Positions 1-9,249 of a DNA stretch of 64,000 bases are shown here, piece by piece. The position numbers and the translations under genes were made by a program. Each line of letters opens with the position of its first letter. Positions within the stretch are counted from its first letter, which is position 1. Under the pieces are notes generated by a model. The model saw only the letters and a program-made list of their open reading frames with translations. It searched no databases and was not told the origin of the DNA. Source of the stretch: Sulfurisphaera ohwakuensis (GTDB taxonomy: Archaea; Thermoproteota; Thermoprotei_A; Sulfolobales; Sulfolobaceae). The stretch is from contig NZ_CP045484.1 in NCBI RefSeq assembly GCF_009729055.1, positions 496,001 through 560,000 on the forward strand, read 5' to 3'.

Positions 1-619
1 AAACTGTATATATTTTCTTTCTTGGCAAGGGCGTAATCCTTAACCATATTTCCGTTATAATTCCTAATGTTCCTTCACTTCCGACAAAGAGATGGACTAG
101 ATCATATCCCCCTCTATTCTTTCTTAATGGTTCACCAACCTTAATGACTTTTCCGTTAGGTAAAACAACTTTTAATGCTAAAACCCAATCCCTAAAAGTT
201 CCGTATTTTACACCTCTCATTCCTCCAGATGAATTTGCTGTTGCGCCTCCTACAGTACATAAGAAAAAGCTAGCTGGATCTGGGGGAAAGAAAAAGCCTT
301 TCTTATTTAATTCCTTATTTAAATATTCAAGGTTAACTCCAGGTTGTACATGAGCATACCAGTCTATCTCGTTTATTTCTATTATCTTATTCATGTATTT
401 GCTCATATCAAGAAGAATACATCCTTCACACATTAAATGTCCAGAAAGGCTTGTCCCAGCACCCCAAGTTACAATAGGTGTTTTAGTCTCTCTGGCATAA
501 TTAACTACTTTGACAATTTCCTCTTCATTCTTTGGGTAAACAATTATTTTAGGTTTAACCTTAAATCCTACAAAATCTTCTCTTTCTTCTCCTTGGGTAT
601 ATTCAATTCCTTCAAGCAC
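1..619 (-). CDS. FAD-linked oxidase (GlcD/D-lactate dehydrogenase type), C-terminus outside window
   Basis: The reverse strand is open from a GTG at 619 to the window edge, giving 206 residues of a protein that is normally about 450. The FAD-binding (PCMH-type) half is clear: GAGTSLSG at residues 53-60, PPDPAS at 112-117, [11 protein letters not shown] at about 123-133 and GSEGTLGI at 180-187. Enzymes of this family oxidise 2-hydroxyacids such as glycolate or D-lactate and pass electrons to a quinone or other acceptor. The GTG lies two bases after the stop of the upstream PaREP1 gene, so the two are probably co-transcribed. The substrate cannot be told because the C-terminal cap domain is missing from the window. 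Confidence 0.85.
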   Translation of the reverse strand, partial: MLEGIEYTQGEEREDFVGFKVKPKIIVYPKNEEEIVKVVNYARETKTPIVTWGAGTSLSGHLMCEGCILLDMSKYMNKIIEINEIDWYAHVQPGVNLEYLNKELNKKGFFFPPDPASFFLCTVGGATANSSGGMRGVKYGTFRDWVLALKVVLPNGKVIKVGEPLRKNRGGYDLVHLFVGSEGTLGIITEIWLRITPLPRKKIYTV

Positions 620-621
620 AA

Positions 622-1065
622 TTAATCATTATAATACTTTGTAATAATTTTTTTGATGTTTTCGATTCTCTCTTTTATTTCCTTTTCACCTGGTTGCCTG
701 TCTATCAACGAGTATACTGAAGATAAATAAGAGCTTAAACCTAATTTTTCCGCTATCTTTTCCATGCTTTTTGGTGTCCATTTACCCTCGTTTTCGTTTT
801 TAATTGCTTCATCAATTTTTTTAGATAAAGCTAGTGAGCGTATTATAAGTTCTACTGATTTACAAAGCTTATCGACTGCCTCACTTAAATTTCCTCCTTT
901 AAGAAGTTCACATGCTCTCTCTAAAGTTATTTGACTTAACTCAGAATAAATTTTGGGTTTTAAGTCATCATTAATGTTAAATGAGCTTAGAACTAGTTCT
1001 GCAATATCAGCCTCATCAACGTTCATTCGTATTAACTCTTTAACGAGTGTTGGCGGTAATCTCAC
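622..1065 (-). CDS. PaREP1-family protein
   Basis: 147 residues. The N-terminal [18 protein letters not shown] segment and the helical stretch around residues 40-80 ([19 protein letters not shown], then a [15 protein letters not shown] helix) match the PaREP1 pattern known from Thermoproteota. It is all-helical, HEPN-like in appearance, with no catalytic motif I can identify. It sits 34 bases downstream of the flavoprotein gene and 2 bases upstream of the FAD oxidase gene, consistent with one transcript. PaREP1 proteins have no established function; a nucleic-acid or toxin-related role is only a suggestion. Confidence 0.7.
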   Translation of the reverse strand: MRLPPTLVKELIRMNVDEADIAELVLSSFNINDDLKPKIYSELSQITLERACELLKGGNLSEAVDKLCKSVELIIRSLALSKKIDEAIKNENEGKWTPKSMEKIAEKLGLSSYLSSVYSLIDRQPGEKEIKERIENIKKIITKYYND

Positions 1066-1099
1066 AGAATAGTAAAAATTTGCCGGAATTAAAAAGCGT

Positions 1100-2227
1100 T
1101 TATACTGTTAAAGATGCATGATAAGGGACATTAAAGGCAGAATTTACAAGTAATCTACTATATATTTTTTTAATTAAAATATAATTTCTGTTAAAATCTA
1201 GTAATAATTTGATTCCTTCTTTTCCCTTATCAAATCTCAGTATACCACTATTATCACCAGCCTCCATAATGCACAGAACACCTTGAGAGTAATATTCTCT
1301 ATTTAAATGAAGAAAATGAGTTACAGCATTCTCAGCTGAAATCATAGCACTCCTAGCCGTTTTAGCTGGAATCATACCCTTAGCTAAGTCTCCAAGAGCA
1401 TAAATTCTATCGCTATGTAAAAAGTAAGGTAATTTTACTGGGACAAAACCAGAATCGTCAGTTAAACCGGATTTTATTATTACTTCTGGGGCTGAAAGAG
1501 TTGGAAGTACAGATATAACGTCAGCCTCAATCTCCTGATCATTACCTAAAATGACCTTGTTCTTCCTTATTTCCTTTACATATGTACCTTTTATCACTTT
1601 TATACCTCTTCTCTGAAAATATCCGTTTGCTTTCTCAGCAATCTTATCATTTTGTAAAATCCCAAATACTCCCTTAGGACTTTGAGTAACTAAATAGACT
1701 TCTCCCTTTATTCCTCTCTTTCTTAAAATATACTCAGAAATTAGGGCAACTTGATAAGAGGGTCCTTCAATTGGACTATTTCTAGCATTACCAACTAAAA
1801 TTCTTACACCGTCTTCGGCACTTTCCAAAGCTTTTTTCAATCCTAAAAAGCCCTCAAGAGTGTGATGCATAAACGCAAACTCATGTCCTGGTATTTTCTC
1901 AAAGTTTTCCTCATAAGCACCACCCAATGCAATAAATAAATAATCGTAATCGAAAGTACCCTTAGTGGTTTTAACTTCTCTAGTTTGTGGTAAAATTTCA
2001 GTCACTTCTCCCTCAACGAAATCTATGTTTTTTACTCTTAATGCTTCTTCAGCATTAAATTCAGTATCCTCAATTTTAACCTCGTTAGTAAGTAATAAGG
2101 GAAAAATAGTATTCTCTCTGACTGTTTTACTTCTTGAGATAACTGTGATTTCGGCGTTTGAAAACTCCCTAATCCTATGTGCAACTGTTAATCCCGCATA
2201 ACCCGCACCTAAAATTAGAATTTTCAT
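1100..2227 (-). CDS. NAD(P)/FAD-dependent oxidoreductase, NDH-2/sulfide:quinone reductase-like
   Basis: 375 residues with an N-terminal Rossmann FAD motif (ILGAGYAGLTVAH, residues 4-16), a second dinucleotide-binding region near residue 140, and the C-terminal FAD-contacting YALGDLAKG at about 277-285. The layout and the late VLCIMEAGD segment are those of the NDH-2/SQR superfamily of peripheral membrane quinone reductases. That segment holds the only cysteine, so the catalytic cysteine pair of sulfide:quinone reductases is absent. An NADH:quinone-type or other dehydrogenase role is therefore more likely than sulfide oxidation. It is the first gene of a minus-strand run with the PaREP1 and FAD-oxidase genes. 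Confidence 0.75.
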   Translation of the reverse strand: MKILILGAGYAGLTVAHRIREFSNAEITVISRSKTVRENTIFPLLLTNEVKIEDTEFNAEEALRVKNIDFVEGEVTEILPQTREVKTTKGTFDYDYLFIALGGAYEENFEKIPGHEFAFMHHTLEGFLGLKKALESAEDGVRILVGNARNSPIEGPSYQVALISEYILRKRGIKGEVYLVTQSPKGVFGILQNDKIAEKANGYFQRRGIKVIKGTYVKEIRKNKVILGNDQEIEADVISVLPTLSAPEVIIKSGLTDDSGFVPVKLPYFLHSDRIYALGDLAKGMIPAKTARSAMISAENAVTHFLHLNREYYSQGVLCIMEAGDNSGILRFDKGKEGIKLLLDFNRNYILIKKIYSRLLVNSAFNVPYHASLTV

Positions 2228-2390
2228 ACTTTAATGACTATTTATGAAAATAATAAGCTAAACGGTATATGTAGATTAACAAATACTTCTAGTCACTCCT
2301 CCAACTCTTAAAAGAGATTGTTTTTCATTCCATTACCTTTTATTACATAATTTGGCAAAAGTTTAAATTAGTTCGGGAGGATACTAATTT

Positions 2391-3245
2391 ATGAATAAAC
2401 TCGCAACGGTAATTATAGCAGTATTATTAGTAGGAATAATTGCCGGAGTTCTTATTTTTACAATAGGAAAAGCTAATGTAGTAAAGGCAAACAATTCAAA
2501 TACTATTAACTACCAAACTTTGGGAACAATAAAAATATATAATGTGTCAGCATTAACACCATTTCTTTCAAATTATGTGAACTCCTCTTATGTTAAGCTC
2601 GCTTCAGACGTAGTTGAGTACGGTATACTTAATTTCATCAAAATCAACACTAGTAAAGCTGTAATAGGCTATTTCAAGGCTGGTCCTTTATCATCATTAG
2701 CTTTCTATCAAATAAATTCTACATTAACCTCGCACGGTTTTAAGTATGCTGAATATAAGACCCTACTTTATGATTATAACTTAACAACCGCTGTAGGATT
2801 TGATGGGAATTACTTTTATCTAGTCCATCAAAATTCCTCGAATGAGAATTTGACATTAACCTTACTCTATTACCTATACACTAGCAATAAGACTTTCTCT
2901 CCATCATCGACAAACATAATAGCAAGTGGTACGTTTAGTAAAGGTAACTTTACTGCATATTCGAAGAATTCCTCAATAATAATTCAAGGATATTTTAGTG
3001 CAAGCTACAACAATTTAACAAAGATCCTTAGATTCTTTAACTTCACCACGACAAACTTCACAATAGCAGGTAAAGTTATCTTTAAGAACTCTACTGTTAC
3101 AGTGTACTCGATTACTACGTTTTATAACAATAAATCAAATTATGTTATGATAGGTGTTAAGGAGATAAATTCGAACCTTGTGTATTCTGTAGGAATTATA
3201 TCATCTCAAGAAATAAGTGAAAATGAGGTTTTGAGCTTACTATAA
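2391..3245 (+). CDS. Secreted or membrane-anchored protein of unknown function
   Basis: 284 residues. Residues 5-26 form a single hydrophobic segment followed by a Ser/Thr/Asn-rich domain with many N-x-S/T sequons (for example NSS, NTS, NLT), typical of extracytoplasmic glycoproteins of Sulfolobales. No catalytic motif is recognised. A GGAGG stretch about a dozen bases before the ATG may serve as a ribosome-binding site. The gene lies 33 bases upstream of a multi-span membrane protein on the same strand, so the two may form a transport or surface unit. Confidence 0.65.
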   Translation: MNKLATVIIAVLLVGIIAGVLIFTIGKANVVKANNSNTINYQTLGTIKIYNVSALTPFLSNYVNSSYVKLASDVVEYGILNFIKINTSKAVIGYFKAGPLSSLAFYQINSTLTSHGFKYAEYKTLLYDYNLTTAVGFDGNYFYLVHQNSSNENLTLTLLYYLYTSNKTFSPSSTNIIASGTFSKGNFTAYSKNSSIIIQGYFSASYNNLTKILRFFNFTTTNFTIAGKVIFKNSTVTVYSITTFYNNKSNYVMIGVKEINSNLVYSVGIISSQEISENEVLSLL

Positions 3246-3278
3246 TAAATATTTTAGTCTCTTTTTTGATATTTAACT

Positions 3279-4607
3279 GTGAATTTCAAAGTCATAAAGT
3301 ATTTTCTTCTTTCTAGGTTTACAAAGCCTTTCATCCTAGGCACTTTAATATTTCTATTCTTTATTATTATTACATATTCAGCATTAGCTAATAGCATTTT
3401 TGAACCCAGAATTTTTAATAGTTTAAAAATAAATTTTGCTGAATTTGTGACTTTCTTTGTTATCTTTAGCGGTTTTTCTTCTACAGTACAAAAAGCTGAT
3501 TATGATTTTCTTTTTACATCTCCTCTAAAGAAGGGTGAAATATCATTACTATATATGATAGCTTCAATACTCTTAGGTGGAGGATATTTTATTGTTCTAG
3601 GGATTATGTTTTTGTTTATTTACTCTATGCCACTAAGTCTTTTAACGCTTTTGTCTTTTTCTATCTTCGGTATTGCTGTTAGTAGTTTATCTCTAGTTAA
3701 AGAGAAGATTTATCTTATCGTATTTACAGCAGTTTGGGTTTGGTTCCCATTTTTCGGAATACAATTTTCTCCTACATCAATATTATTCGGAAAACCATAT
3801 TTAGGAATTATCTCTTCTCTAGTATATTCTATTCCAGTTATATATAGATCACTGTCAGATCCCCAAATTCAAGTTTCAAGCCAAAAGGGGGAAATAGCAA
3901 AGAGTATTATAAAATATAGTAATAGTAAAAACTTTCTTATAAAGCATTTCATTTTAACCTACGAATTTGCTTGGGGTTACGGGAATTCGTTATCTGGTAG
4001 AAAACTTTTCTATTATGTTCTATATTTTCCAAAAGTAATTGCCATCTCTGTTTTATTTGCCATAGTATATTATAGCATCTTTAAACTAGTTGATTTCACC
4101 TTTTATGATATTGTAGCACCATCTGTTGTAATTTTAGCATTTTTAATGAGTATGGGAATTTATGCAATATCCCAAGAAAGACCCTGGATTGTTTTTGTTT
4201 CGTTGGATAGGGGATCATATTTATCAAAAAGAATTTTATTTAAGTCTCTTCAGAATTCTCTAATCGCACTTCCCTTTGCTTTATCAGATATAGTATTAGG
4301 GTATCCTTCTTTAGGAATTACGTTGTTTTTCGGATCATTAATGGGCTACTCCCTCACTTCTTATCTCTCCAGTAAATTAAACCCTATACAATTCAGAGGA
4401 GAGGTATACAATTATAGAGCGGGAAGCGGTATGTTACTGATTATTTTTTCTGAGTATATGGTAATGGGAGTTTCCGTTATCTCTGCTTTATCCTTAACAT
4501 CCTCACTTGTTTTTACTGTTATCTCTATTATTATCACTATCTTAGTTATCAGAAAGAAGAACTGGGAAACTATTTCCTATGAGCTAATTGAAAAGGGTTT
4601 TGTATGA
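3279..4607 (+). CDS. Polytopic membrane protein, ABC-2 permease-like
   Basis: 442 residues beginning with GTG at 3279. About ten hydrophobic segments are visible (for example residues 17-37, 55-67, 90-115, 120-140, 245-270, 275-297, 325-355, 380-425). The N-terminal half resembles ABC-2 type exporter permeases, including a TSPLKKGEISLLYM stretch like the short cytoplasmic loop of that group. No ATPase gene adjoins it, so either the ATPase is elsewhere or the function differs. A 16-bp inverted repeat follows its stop codon. Confidence 0.6.
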   Translation: MNFKVIKYFLLSRFTKPFILGTLIFLFFIIITYSALANSIFEPRIFNSLKINFAEFVTFFVIFSGFSSTVQKADYDFLFTSPLKKGEISLLYMIASILLGGGYFIVLGIMFLFIYSMPLSLLTLLSFSIFGIAVSSLSLVKEKIYLIVFTAVWVWFPFFGIQFSPTSILFGKPYLGIISSLVYSIPVIYRSLSDPQIQVSSQKGEIAKSIIKYSNSKNFLIKHFILTYEFAWGYGNSLSGRKLFYYVLYFPKVIAISVLFAIVYYSIFKLVDFTFYDIVAPSVVILAFLMSMGIYAISQERPWIVFVSLDRGSYLSKRILFKSLQNSLIALPFALSDIVLGYPSLGITLFFGSLMGYSLTSYLSSKLNPIQFRGEVYNYRAGSGMLLIIFSEYMVMGVSVISALSLTSSLVFTVISIIITILVIRKKNWETISYELIEKGFV

Positions 4608-4643
4608 CTATATAAACTATATAGTGTTATATAGTTTTTATAG
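4608..4643. terminator. Long AT-rich inverted repeat directly after the stop codon
   Basis: Arms 4608-4623 and 4628-4643 are 16 bases each with one mismatch and a GTGT loop, starting at the base after the TGA of the membrane-protein gene. It could form a stable hairpin in the transcript's 3' end and stands between two plus-strand genes, so it may mark a transcript boundary. Archaeal termination mostly uses T-tracts, so the function is inferred. Confidence 0.45.
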
Positions 4644-4723
4644 TTTATTTAGGGATATCTATTTACCCGTTAAAGAAACTTTAGACATAAGATATAAAAG
4701 AAAAAGGTATAATACTATATCTT

Positions 4724-5278
4724 ATGATAAAGATTCTTTTTTTAACTAATGATAAAAAGTTCTACTATGATGGCAAAAGAATAAAAGAAGTAAAATACAT
4801 AAAAGATCTAAACGGAGCTGAAGTTAGGTTTGCAAGGCCAATGATAGTATATGATGTTGATTTACCCCTCTCATATTTCGTAGAAGAGTTGGGAAATTTT
4901 ACTTTAGGAGATTATACCCTTACTCAACTTACACAAATTCTTTATTTTAATAATTCTATAGTCTATGTAAACCACGAAAAAAAGGAGATTGAAATACTCG
5001 TGGAAGGTGGAAAAGTAATAAAACTTCCTTACTCTTCGCTTCCCTTCCTAAGGTATTACTTAGCAAAGATAGGAAGAATATTACTAGAAAGTATCTCATT
5101 CGAGTATCTCGAAACTCTTTCCGACTCCAAAATCGATGAATTGTTCCTTAGTGATAAGACTCTTGGCGAGATTACCAGAACAGTGAGAAGGGGCAATTTT
5201 AGAGGCTTGAGAAGAAAGCTTATTAATAACATCCTTAACGTGTTGATCATCAGAAGAAAGCAAATGAAATCCTCCTAA
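4724..5278 (+). CDS. Hypothetical protein with a long antisense-overlapping tail
   Basis: 184 residues, not recognised. Residues 1-124 look like an ordinary mixed alpha/beta soluble protein (repeated KKFYYDG, KEIEILVEGG style strands). The last 60 residues are encoded antisense to the conserved C-terminus of the MBL-fold gene on the minus strand, are Arg/Lys/Leu-rich and may be a run-on produced by loss of an earlier stop codon. Its ATG is preceded by an AT-rich promoter-like stretch (gatataaaag near 4690). Confidence 0.55.
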   Translation: MIKILFLTNDKKFYYDGKRIKEVKYIKDLNGAEVRFARPMIVYDVDLPLSYFVEELGNFTLGDYTLTQLTQILYFNNSIVYVNHEKKEIEILVEGGKVIKLPYSSLPFLRYYLAKIGRILLESISFEYLETLSDSKIDELFLSDKTLGEITRTVRRGNFRGLRRKLINNILNVLIIRRKQMKSS

Positions 5279-5938
5279 AACAGCGTATATTTTATCTACA
5301 CCGGTAACTTCTTTTGCATAATTTATAATATTTAGGATATTAGAATGACCACAACCAGTTAAAATAACAAGTCCCCTAGGAGTATTTATAAATAATGCAA
5401 TATCATCATATAGCTTATCTTCCTCAACACCCTCTTCTGATGCCTTAAATAATCCAGAATTATATTCCTTATATCCATATCTCTTTACTTCACCGCTAAA
5501 CATAACCCCTTTAGTAAACTCTAATGGCTTTTTAGTAAGTATTAAATTGAAATTTTTCTCTAATTCCTCCCTTGTTAAAGGTAATCCTATATACTGTAAT
5601 CTCCTACTCCAATTTAGAAACTTCTTCTCAGTGATAGAAGGATGAGCAATCAATGTTTTTCTTTTCAGAAGTTCAAGAAGTTCCTTATTTCCTAAACCAC
5701 CAGTATGATCTGAATGACCGTGACTTAAAACTACATAATCAACTTTTGATAAATCTATACCTAAGAGTTTGGCATTGTGAAGTACTGGTAATCCAGAATT
5801 TCCTACGTCATACAATATTCTGATCTGATCAGCTTCAATATATGCCGAGAATCCCCATTCACCAATTAGCGGAGGAATTATTGTGCTAGTGAAATTGTCG
5901 CTTAAGACCGTTATTTTTAACTTTTTAACTTGTTCCAT
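5096..5938 (-). CDS. MBL-fold metallohydrolase, dihydropteroate/RFAP-synthase-like family
   Basis: 280 residues. The metallo-beta-lactamase motif HGHSDH lies at 73-78, with TGCGHSN near 195 and GGFHL near 220 followed by APSHC near 250. This series of motifs is that of COG1237, MBL proteins annotated as similar to the methanopterin-pathway ribofuranosylaminobenzene synthase. All metal ligands appear present, so it should be an active hydrolase; the substrate in Sulfolobales is not known. The 3' end overlaps the convergent plus-strand gene by 183 bases, and since the overlapped region carries family-conserved residues, this gene is the one with its normal length. Confidence 0.8.
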   Translation of the reverse strand: MEQVKKLKITVLSDNFTSTIIPPLIGEWGFSAYIEADQIRILYDVGNSGLPVLHNAKLLGIDLSKVDYVVLSHGHSDHTGGLGNKELLELLKRKTLIAHPSITEKKFLNWSRRLQYIGLPLTREELEKNFNLILTKKPLEFTKGVMFSGEVKRYGYKEYNSGLFKASEEGVEEDKLYDDIALFINTPRGLVILTGCGHSNILNIINYAKEVTGVDKIYAVLGGFHLLSSDDQHVKDVINKLSSQASKIAPSHCSGNLAKSLITKEQFIDFGVGKSFEILE

Positions 5939-5968
5939 AAACTTTTTTCTTTTTGATAGTTTATATTT

Positions 5969-6640
5969 CTAAAACCCTGGAAGTTTTGCTTTTATCTTTA
6001 ATTTATTTAACGCTCCCCACATTGCAGCAACATTTTCTGAAACTACTGGCATATCTAAATCCTCATGTAAGTATTGAACAGCTTCATAAGTTGAAAGTGC
6101 TGTACAAGCAATATATACTGCATCAGCCTTAAGAACTTCATCTAAGTGCCTTTTTACTAACCTATATATTGTGAAAATTGGTGTATTTGAGATGTCTATT
6201 CCTCTAATTTTCCCCAATCCATCATAGCCAACTATTTCAAACCCCTTATTTCTCCACCATTCTACTTCTTCCAAAGTCCTCTCCTTTATATAAGGAGTTC
6301 CTATCCAAAGTTTTCTAACATTTAATTTCTTAAGTAGTTCATATACAGATTCTTCAGGTATAACTACATCTTTTATTACCCTCTTTATAACATGAGCATG
6401 TTTATGAGTACCATAAGTTCTACCGTAAATAATTGTGTCTGAGACTTCAGCTAACAAAGAGTAAGAGTATTTCAGTTCTTTCTCAAATTCCTCTAAATTT
6501 TCCGGTTCGCATCCCCTAGTAGGCTTCATTCTCGTTGAGTGTATAGAAACACCTTCTGGTGCCATTTTCCATAAATCGTATTCCATTCCTGCATTATTAG
6601 CTGGCAATATAACTCCTATTCTACCTCTTCCTCCAGGCAT
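5969..6640 (-). CDS. Asp/Glu racemase-maleate isomerase superfamily protein lacking the N-terminal Cys
   Basis: 223 residues. The start [16 protein letters not shown], the central IGTPY and the late [11 protein letters not shown] are signatures of the aspartate/glutamate racemase, maleate isomerase and arylmalonate decarboxylase superfamily. The C-terminal catalytic cysteine is present (IACTAL), but the position expected to read Y-x-C-T-x-G reads YGRTYG, so the N-terminal catalytic cysteine is replaced by Arg. Enzymes with a single cysteine in this superfamily include arylmalonate decarboxylase. A paralogue with the same change occurs at 16872-17504. It lies 30 bases upstream of the MBL gene on the same strand. 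Confidence 0.8.
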   Translation of the reverse strand: MPGGRGRIGVILPANNAGMEYDLWKMAPEGVSIHSTRMKPTRGCEPENLEEFEKELKYSYSLLAEVSDTIIYGRTYGTHKHAHVIKRVIKDVVIPEESVYELLKKLNVRKLWIGTPYIKERTLEEVEWWRNKGFEIVGYDGLGKIRGIDISNTPIFTIYRLVKRHLDEVLKADAVYIACTALSTYEAVQYLHEDLDMPVVSENVAAMWGALNKLKIKAKLPGF

Positions 6641-6676
6641 TGTAACTTTTTTATTATATGTAACTATAAAAGTTCT

Positions 6677-7378
6677 GTGAGTATTAAGACAAAAATTAGA
6701 AAAGCAATAAAGGATTTTTTTCAGTATGAGAAGGAAGGAGATAAGAAGATCTTAAAGAAAGCTTTATCTCATATCAAGTTCGAGAATGGTTATTTTATTA
6801 TTAGAGATGAGAAGATTAAAGCGGATAAAGAAGAAGACGTAATTGGAGTCTTTCTTGCTAATATACCATATATAGTACTAGGGAAAGGCGAGTTGCATTG
6901 GGATTTACCAGATAAAGTGATAAAAATTCAAAATAGTGCGCTGAAACTATTGGAATGTGGACTAAATGATGTTGCAACATTGGAAATTTATTTAGTTATG
7001 GAAATGGCTTTGAGATCTTTATATTCAGAATATGTTAAAAGCGGGGTAATTATTCAATATAAGGATAAGAAAATTAAAGTTAATAATATAGATTATAGGC
7101 GCTTAAAACTTTATATAAGAAGAAAAGGGTGGAGCAAGTATAAGGTTAGAGTTAATGGAGAGGTTTTCCCTTATTCTCAAGGTTCATTATTAAGTTGGGC
7201 TGAGAAATTTATGGATGATAAATTAAGTTTTGCTTTTAGGCTATCTGTAAATGTTAGGAATCTTTTAGCTCACGGAGAGGTAGAATGGGACTTATTTCCT
7301 ACAGTAAGAAGTCTAGAATCAGCCTCTCATGCTTCATGGTTAGTATTTCAGAAACTAAAAACTTACATGAAATCTTAA
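6677..7378 (+). CDS. HEPN-like protein with an R-x4-H motif
   Basis: 233 residues, GTG start, divergent from the racemase-like gene. It is rich in charged residues and mainly helical. Near residue 202 the sequence [11 protein letters not shown] contains R-N-L-L-A-H, an R-x4-H motif of the sort found at the catalytic site of HEPN ribonucleases. The preceding [19 protein letters not shown] and [13 protein letters not shown] helices fit the HEPN four-helix core. No MNT or other antitoxin gene adjoins it. RNase activity is an inference from the motif; a non-catalytic HEPN role is possible. Confidence 0.55.
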   Translation: MSIKTKIRKAIKDFFQYEKEGDKKILKKALSHIKFENGYFIIRDEKIKADKEEDVIGVFLANIPYIVLGKGELHWDLPDKVIKIQNSALKLLECGLNDVATLEIYLVMEMALRSLYSEYVKSGVIIQYKDKKIKVNNIDYRRLKLYIRRKGWSKYKVRVNGEVFPYSQGSLLSWAEKFMDDKLSFAFRLSVNVRNLLAHGEVEWDLFPTVRSLESASHASWLVFQKLKTYMKS

Positions 7379-7561
7379 CTACTTTTAAAATATGTTTTCC
7401 TTAACATATTATGAAATGGAAATAAATAAGTTTGTTTAATACTTACTTATATATTCACTTAAAAAATCGTAGTACCATTCTCTTGTTTGTATATAACTTA
7501 AATTGAAGGAAAAGAGTTTCACTGAAATTCCTTTTAATAACGATGGGATTTAGAAGTAAAA

Positions 7562-7568
7562 TTTATAA
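7562..7568 (+). promoter_or_regulatory. TATA box of the Sso10a-type gene
   Basis: TTTATAA is centred about 27 bases before the ATG at 7593. This is the spacing expected for a leaderless Sulfolobales transcript starting at or next to that ATG, and it favours ATG 7593 over the in-frame TTG at 7590. Confidence 0.6.
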
Positions 7569-7592
7569 GTTTCTTTCGGTTATTAGTATTTG

Positions 7593-7898
7593 ATGACAGA
7601 AGCCCAAGTTGGAAGAAAAAAGAGGACTAGGTATGAAATAATACATGATATACTATCTCAATGCGAGAATGGAGCAAAGAAAACTTGGTTAATGTATAAG
7701 GCAAATCTAAGCTATGAACTAACAAACAACTACATAAACAAGTTAGTAGAAAAAGAGCTAATTGTGCAAAAAGATGGTCTATATTATTTAACTGATAAGG
7801 GCAGAAAATTACTAGATCTCCTCAAGGACTATAAGGAGAAGAAATCTGGTTTAGATAAGGTAGTTGCCCAAATAAAAGAGATCTACGGAGAAGACTAA
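7593..7898 (+). CDS. Sso10a-type winged-helix DNA-binding protein
   Basis: 101 residues from ATG 7593. The sequence RTRYEIIHDILSQCENGAKK, followed by TWLMYKANLSYELTNNYINK and a wing ending in YYLTDKGRKLLDLL, is the HTH_45/Sso10a winged-helix fold. The C-terminal 25 residues would form the antiparallel coiled-coil dimer arm of that family. Sso10a proteins are small, abundant chromatin-associated DNA binders in Sulfolobales. It stands alone, transcribed from its own leaderless promoter. Confidence 0.85.
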   Translation: MTEAQVGRKKRTRYEIIHDILSQCENGAKKTWLMYKANLSYELTNNYINKLVEKELIVQKDGLYYLTDKGRKLLDLLKDYKEKKSGLDKVVAQIKEIYGED

Positions 7899-7944
7899 AT
7901 TTTTTAAAACTAAGCTTTTTATTTTTCTTTCTCAATACTCCTTT

Positions 7945-8523
7945 ATGAACGTTGTAATTTTTGCTTCAAGTAGAGAAGCAGATATGGAAGAACCAGTTTT
8001 TTGTGATAGAGACAGTGTTAAAGTGGATGTAAGTAAATGTACTGGAAGGAGTATATCAGTTACACCTTTTATAGCTAGGTATCTAAAAGACCTCGGATTT
8101 CATGTCACTGTTATTGATCCCTTTGCTGATGATACTCCATATGAAGCTGATAACGTAATAAAAGGTACCAGTTTTCAAGTACCCGATGAAATAGTAAAAG
8201 ATGCTTATGTAATAGTAGCTACAAGGCACGTCTATGATACCTGGGCCATAATGAAATCTATTTTAGGAGGTGCTAAAGAGATTTTTGTTATCATGAGTAT
8301 AAAGAGAGCTAAAGTAATAATGAAAAGGCTTTTACAAGCCGGAATTTCTAAGGAACATATAAAAAGATTAAGAATACCAGCCGGATTAGATATTGGTGCA
8401 AAGAATGAAAAAGAGATTGCTTTAAGCATAGTTGCAGAAATTCTAGCTGTATCCAGGAATGCCAGTGGCAGACCTCTTTCTGAGATTAAGGAATTCAGTA
8501 AAGTAGTAGAGGAATTAGAATAA
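7945..8523 (+). CDS. XdhC/CoxI-family protein
   Basis: 192 residues. The middle is a Rossmann-like domain (VIVATRHVYDTW at about 91-102, AKEIFVIMSIKRAKV), and the stretch RIPAGLDIGAKNEKEIALSIVAEILA at about 142-167 matches the XdhC C-terminal signature, usually followed by molybdenum-hydroxylase genes. XdhC proteins bind and help sulfurate the molybdenum cofactor of xanthine-dehydrogenase-type enzymes. No hydroxylase genes are nearby. Its last 9 bases overlap the convergent zinc-ribbon gene. Confidence 0.75.
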   Translation: MNVVIFASSREADMEEPVFCDRDSVKVDVSKCTGRSISVTPFIARYLKDLGFHVTVIDPFADDTPYEADNVIKGTSFQVPDEIVKDAYVIVATRHVYDTWAIMKSILGGAKEIFVIMSIKRAKVIMKRLLQAGISKEHIKRLRIPAGLDIGAKNEKEIALSIVAEILAVSRNASGRPLSEIKEFSKVVEELE

Positions 8524-9009
8524 TTTTGTACCGCAGTTAAGGCAGAATTTAGCTCCAGGAGGATTTTGATAACCGCATTGTGGGCATCTGATTCCGGCAG
8601 TTTGTGCCATTGGTTGGCTCATTGGTTGCTGAGGAGTTGGCATAGGTTGTTGTTGCATTGGTAAAGGCATATCATACATTCCATCGGTTATTTGCTTATC
8701 GATTGTTCCAAACAGTCTATGGTTTATTAGTTCTCTACCTAAAGGTCCTATATGTTCTTCTTCAACAATTATCGAAAACTCATTTGGATAACCCCTAAGC
8801 CTTACTATAACATTTTCAACATGATGAAGGTGACCTTTTTTCATAGCCCTTATTTCATAATCATAGTACTGCGGCATACCGGGTTGCATCATCATTGGTG
8901 TAGTTAATTGCATAACTTGACTTTCCCAACCCTCACTTAGAAAGAGGTTATTAATTTCTTGGGCTAAAAGGGGTATGTTAACATATCTACCAGTATAGGT
9001 CTTCTGCAT
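8515..9009 (-). CDS. Zinc-ribbon protein, paralogue of 61165-61677
   Basis: 164 residues in three parts: an N-terminal alpha/beta domain of about 100 residues beginning MQKTYTGRYVN, a Met/Gln/Pro-rich linker at about 112-137, and a C-terminal zinc ribbon CPQC...CLNC at about 142-160. The same architecture and the same MQKTYT-x-x-YVN start occur 52 kb away. The protein is unlikely to be secreted. A TTTATTTA stretch about 30 bases upstream of the ATG could be its TATA box. Function unknown; the ribbon suggests a scaffold or nucleic-acid/protein contact. Confidence 0.75.
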   Translation of the reverse strand: MQKTYTGRYVNIPLLAQEINNLFLSEGWESQVMQLTTPMMMQPGMPQYYDYEIRAMKKGHLHHVENVIVRLRGYPNEFSIIVEEEHIGPLGRELINHRLFGTIDKQITDGMYDMPLPMQQQPMPTPQQPMSQPMAQTAGIRCPQCGYQNPPGAKFCLNCGTKLF

Positions 9010-9216
9010 AATTAAGAATAATGTGAAAAGTAAATAAACCTTTCCCTTTCATAAAACCTTATGTTTACTTATACTTTACTATCAGAATATTTTTAATTAA
9101 AACATTTGAAATAAAAAAAGATTAAAGTGAGGCTCTTATTTGTAATTATTAATTCGAAAAGTGTTTCTCTATACTACGTTAAAAAACTAAAAAGTTTTAA
9201 TGAAAATATCAAAAAT

Positions 9217-9225
9217 GCTTATAAC
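9217..9225 (+). promoter_or_regulatory. TATA box of the ammonium transporter gene
   Basis: GCTTATAAC is centred 28 or 29 bases before the ATG at 9250. It lies inside the longer open frame that begins at GTG 9127, so it argues that translation starts at 9250 on a leaderless transcript. Confidence 0.55.
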
Positions 9226-9249
9226 CAATTTAGAATTAAATGGTTATCG

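Noticed and set aside
1100-2227. Sulfide:quinone reductase
   Set aside because: The fold fits, but the protein has a single cysteine, so the catalytic pair is absent.
9127-9249. Upstream GTG start adding 41 residues to Amt
   Set aside because: The TATA box lies within this stretch at a leaderless distance from ATG 9250, and the added residues do not belong to the Amt family.
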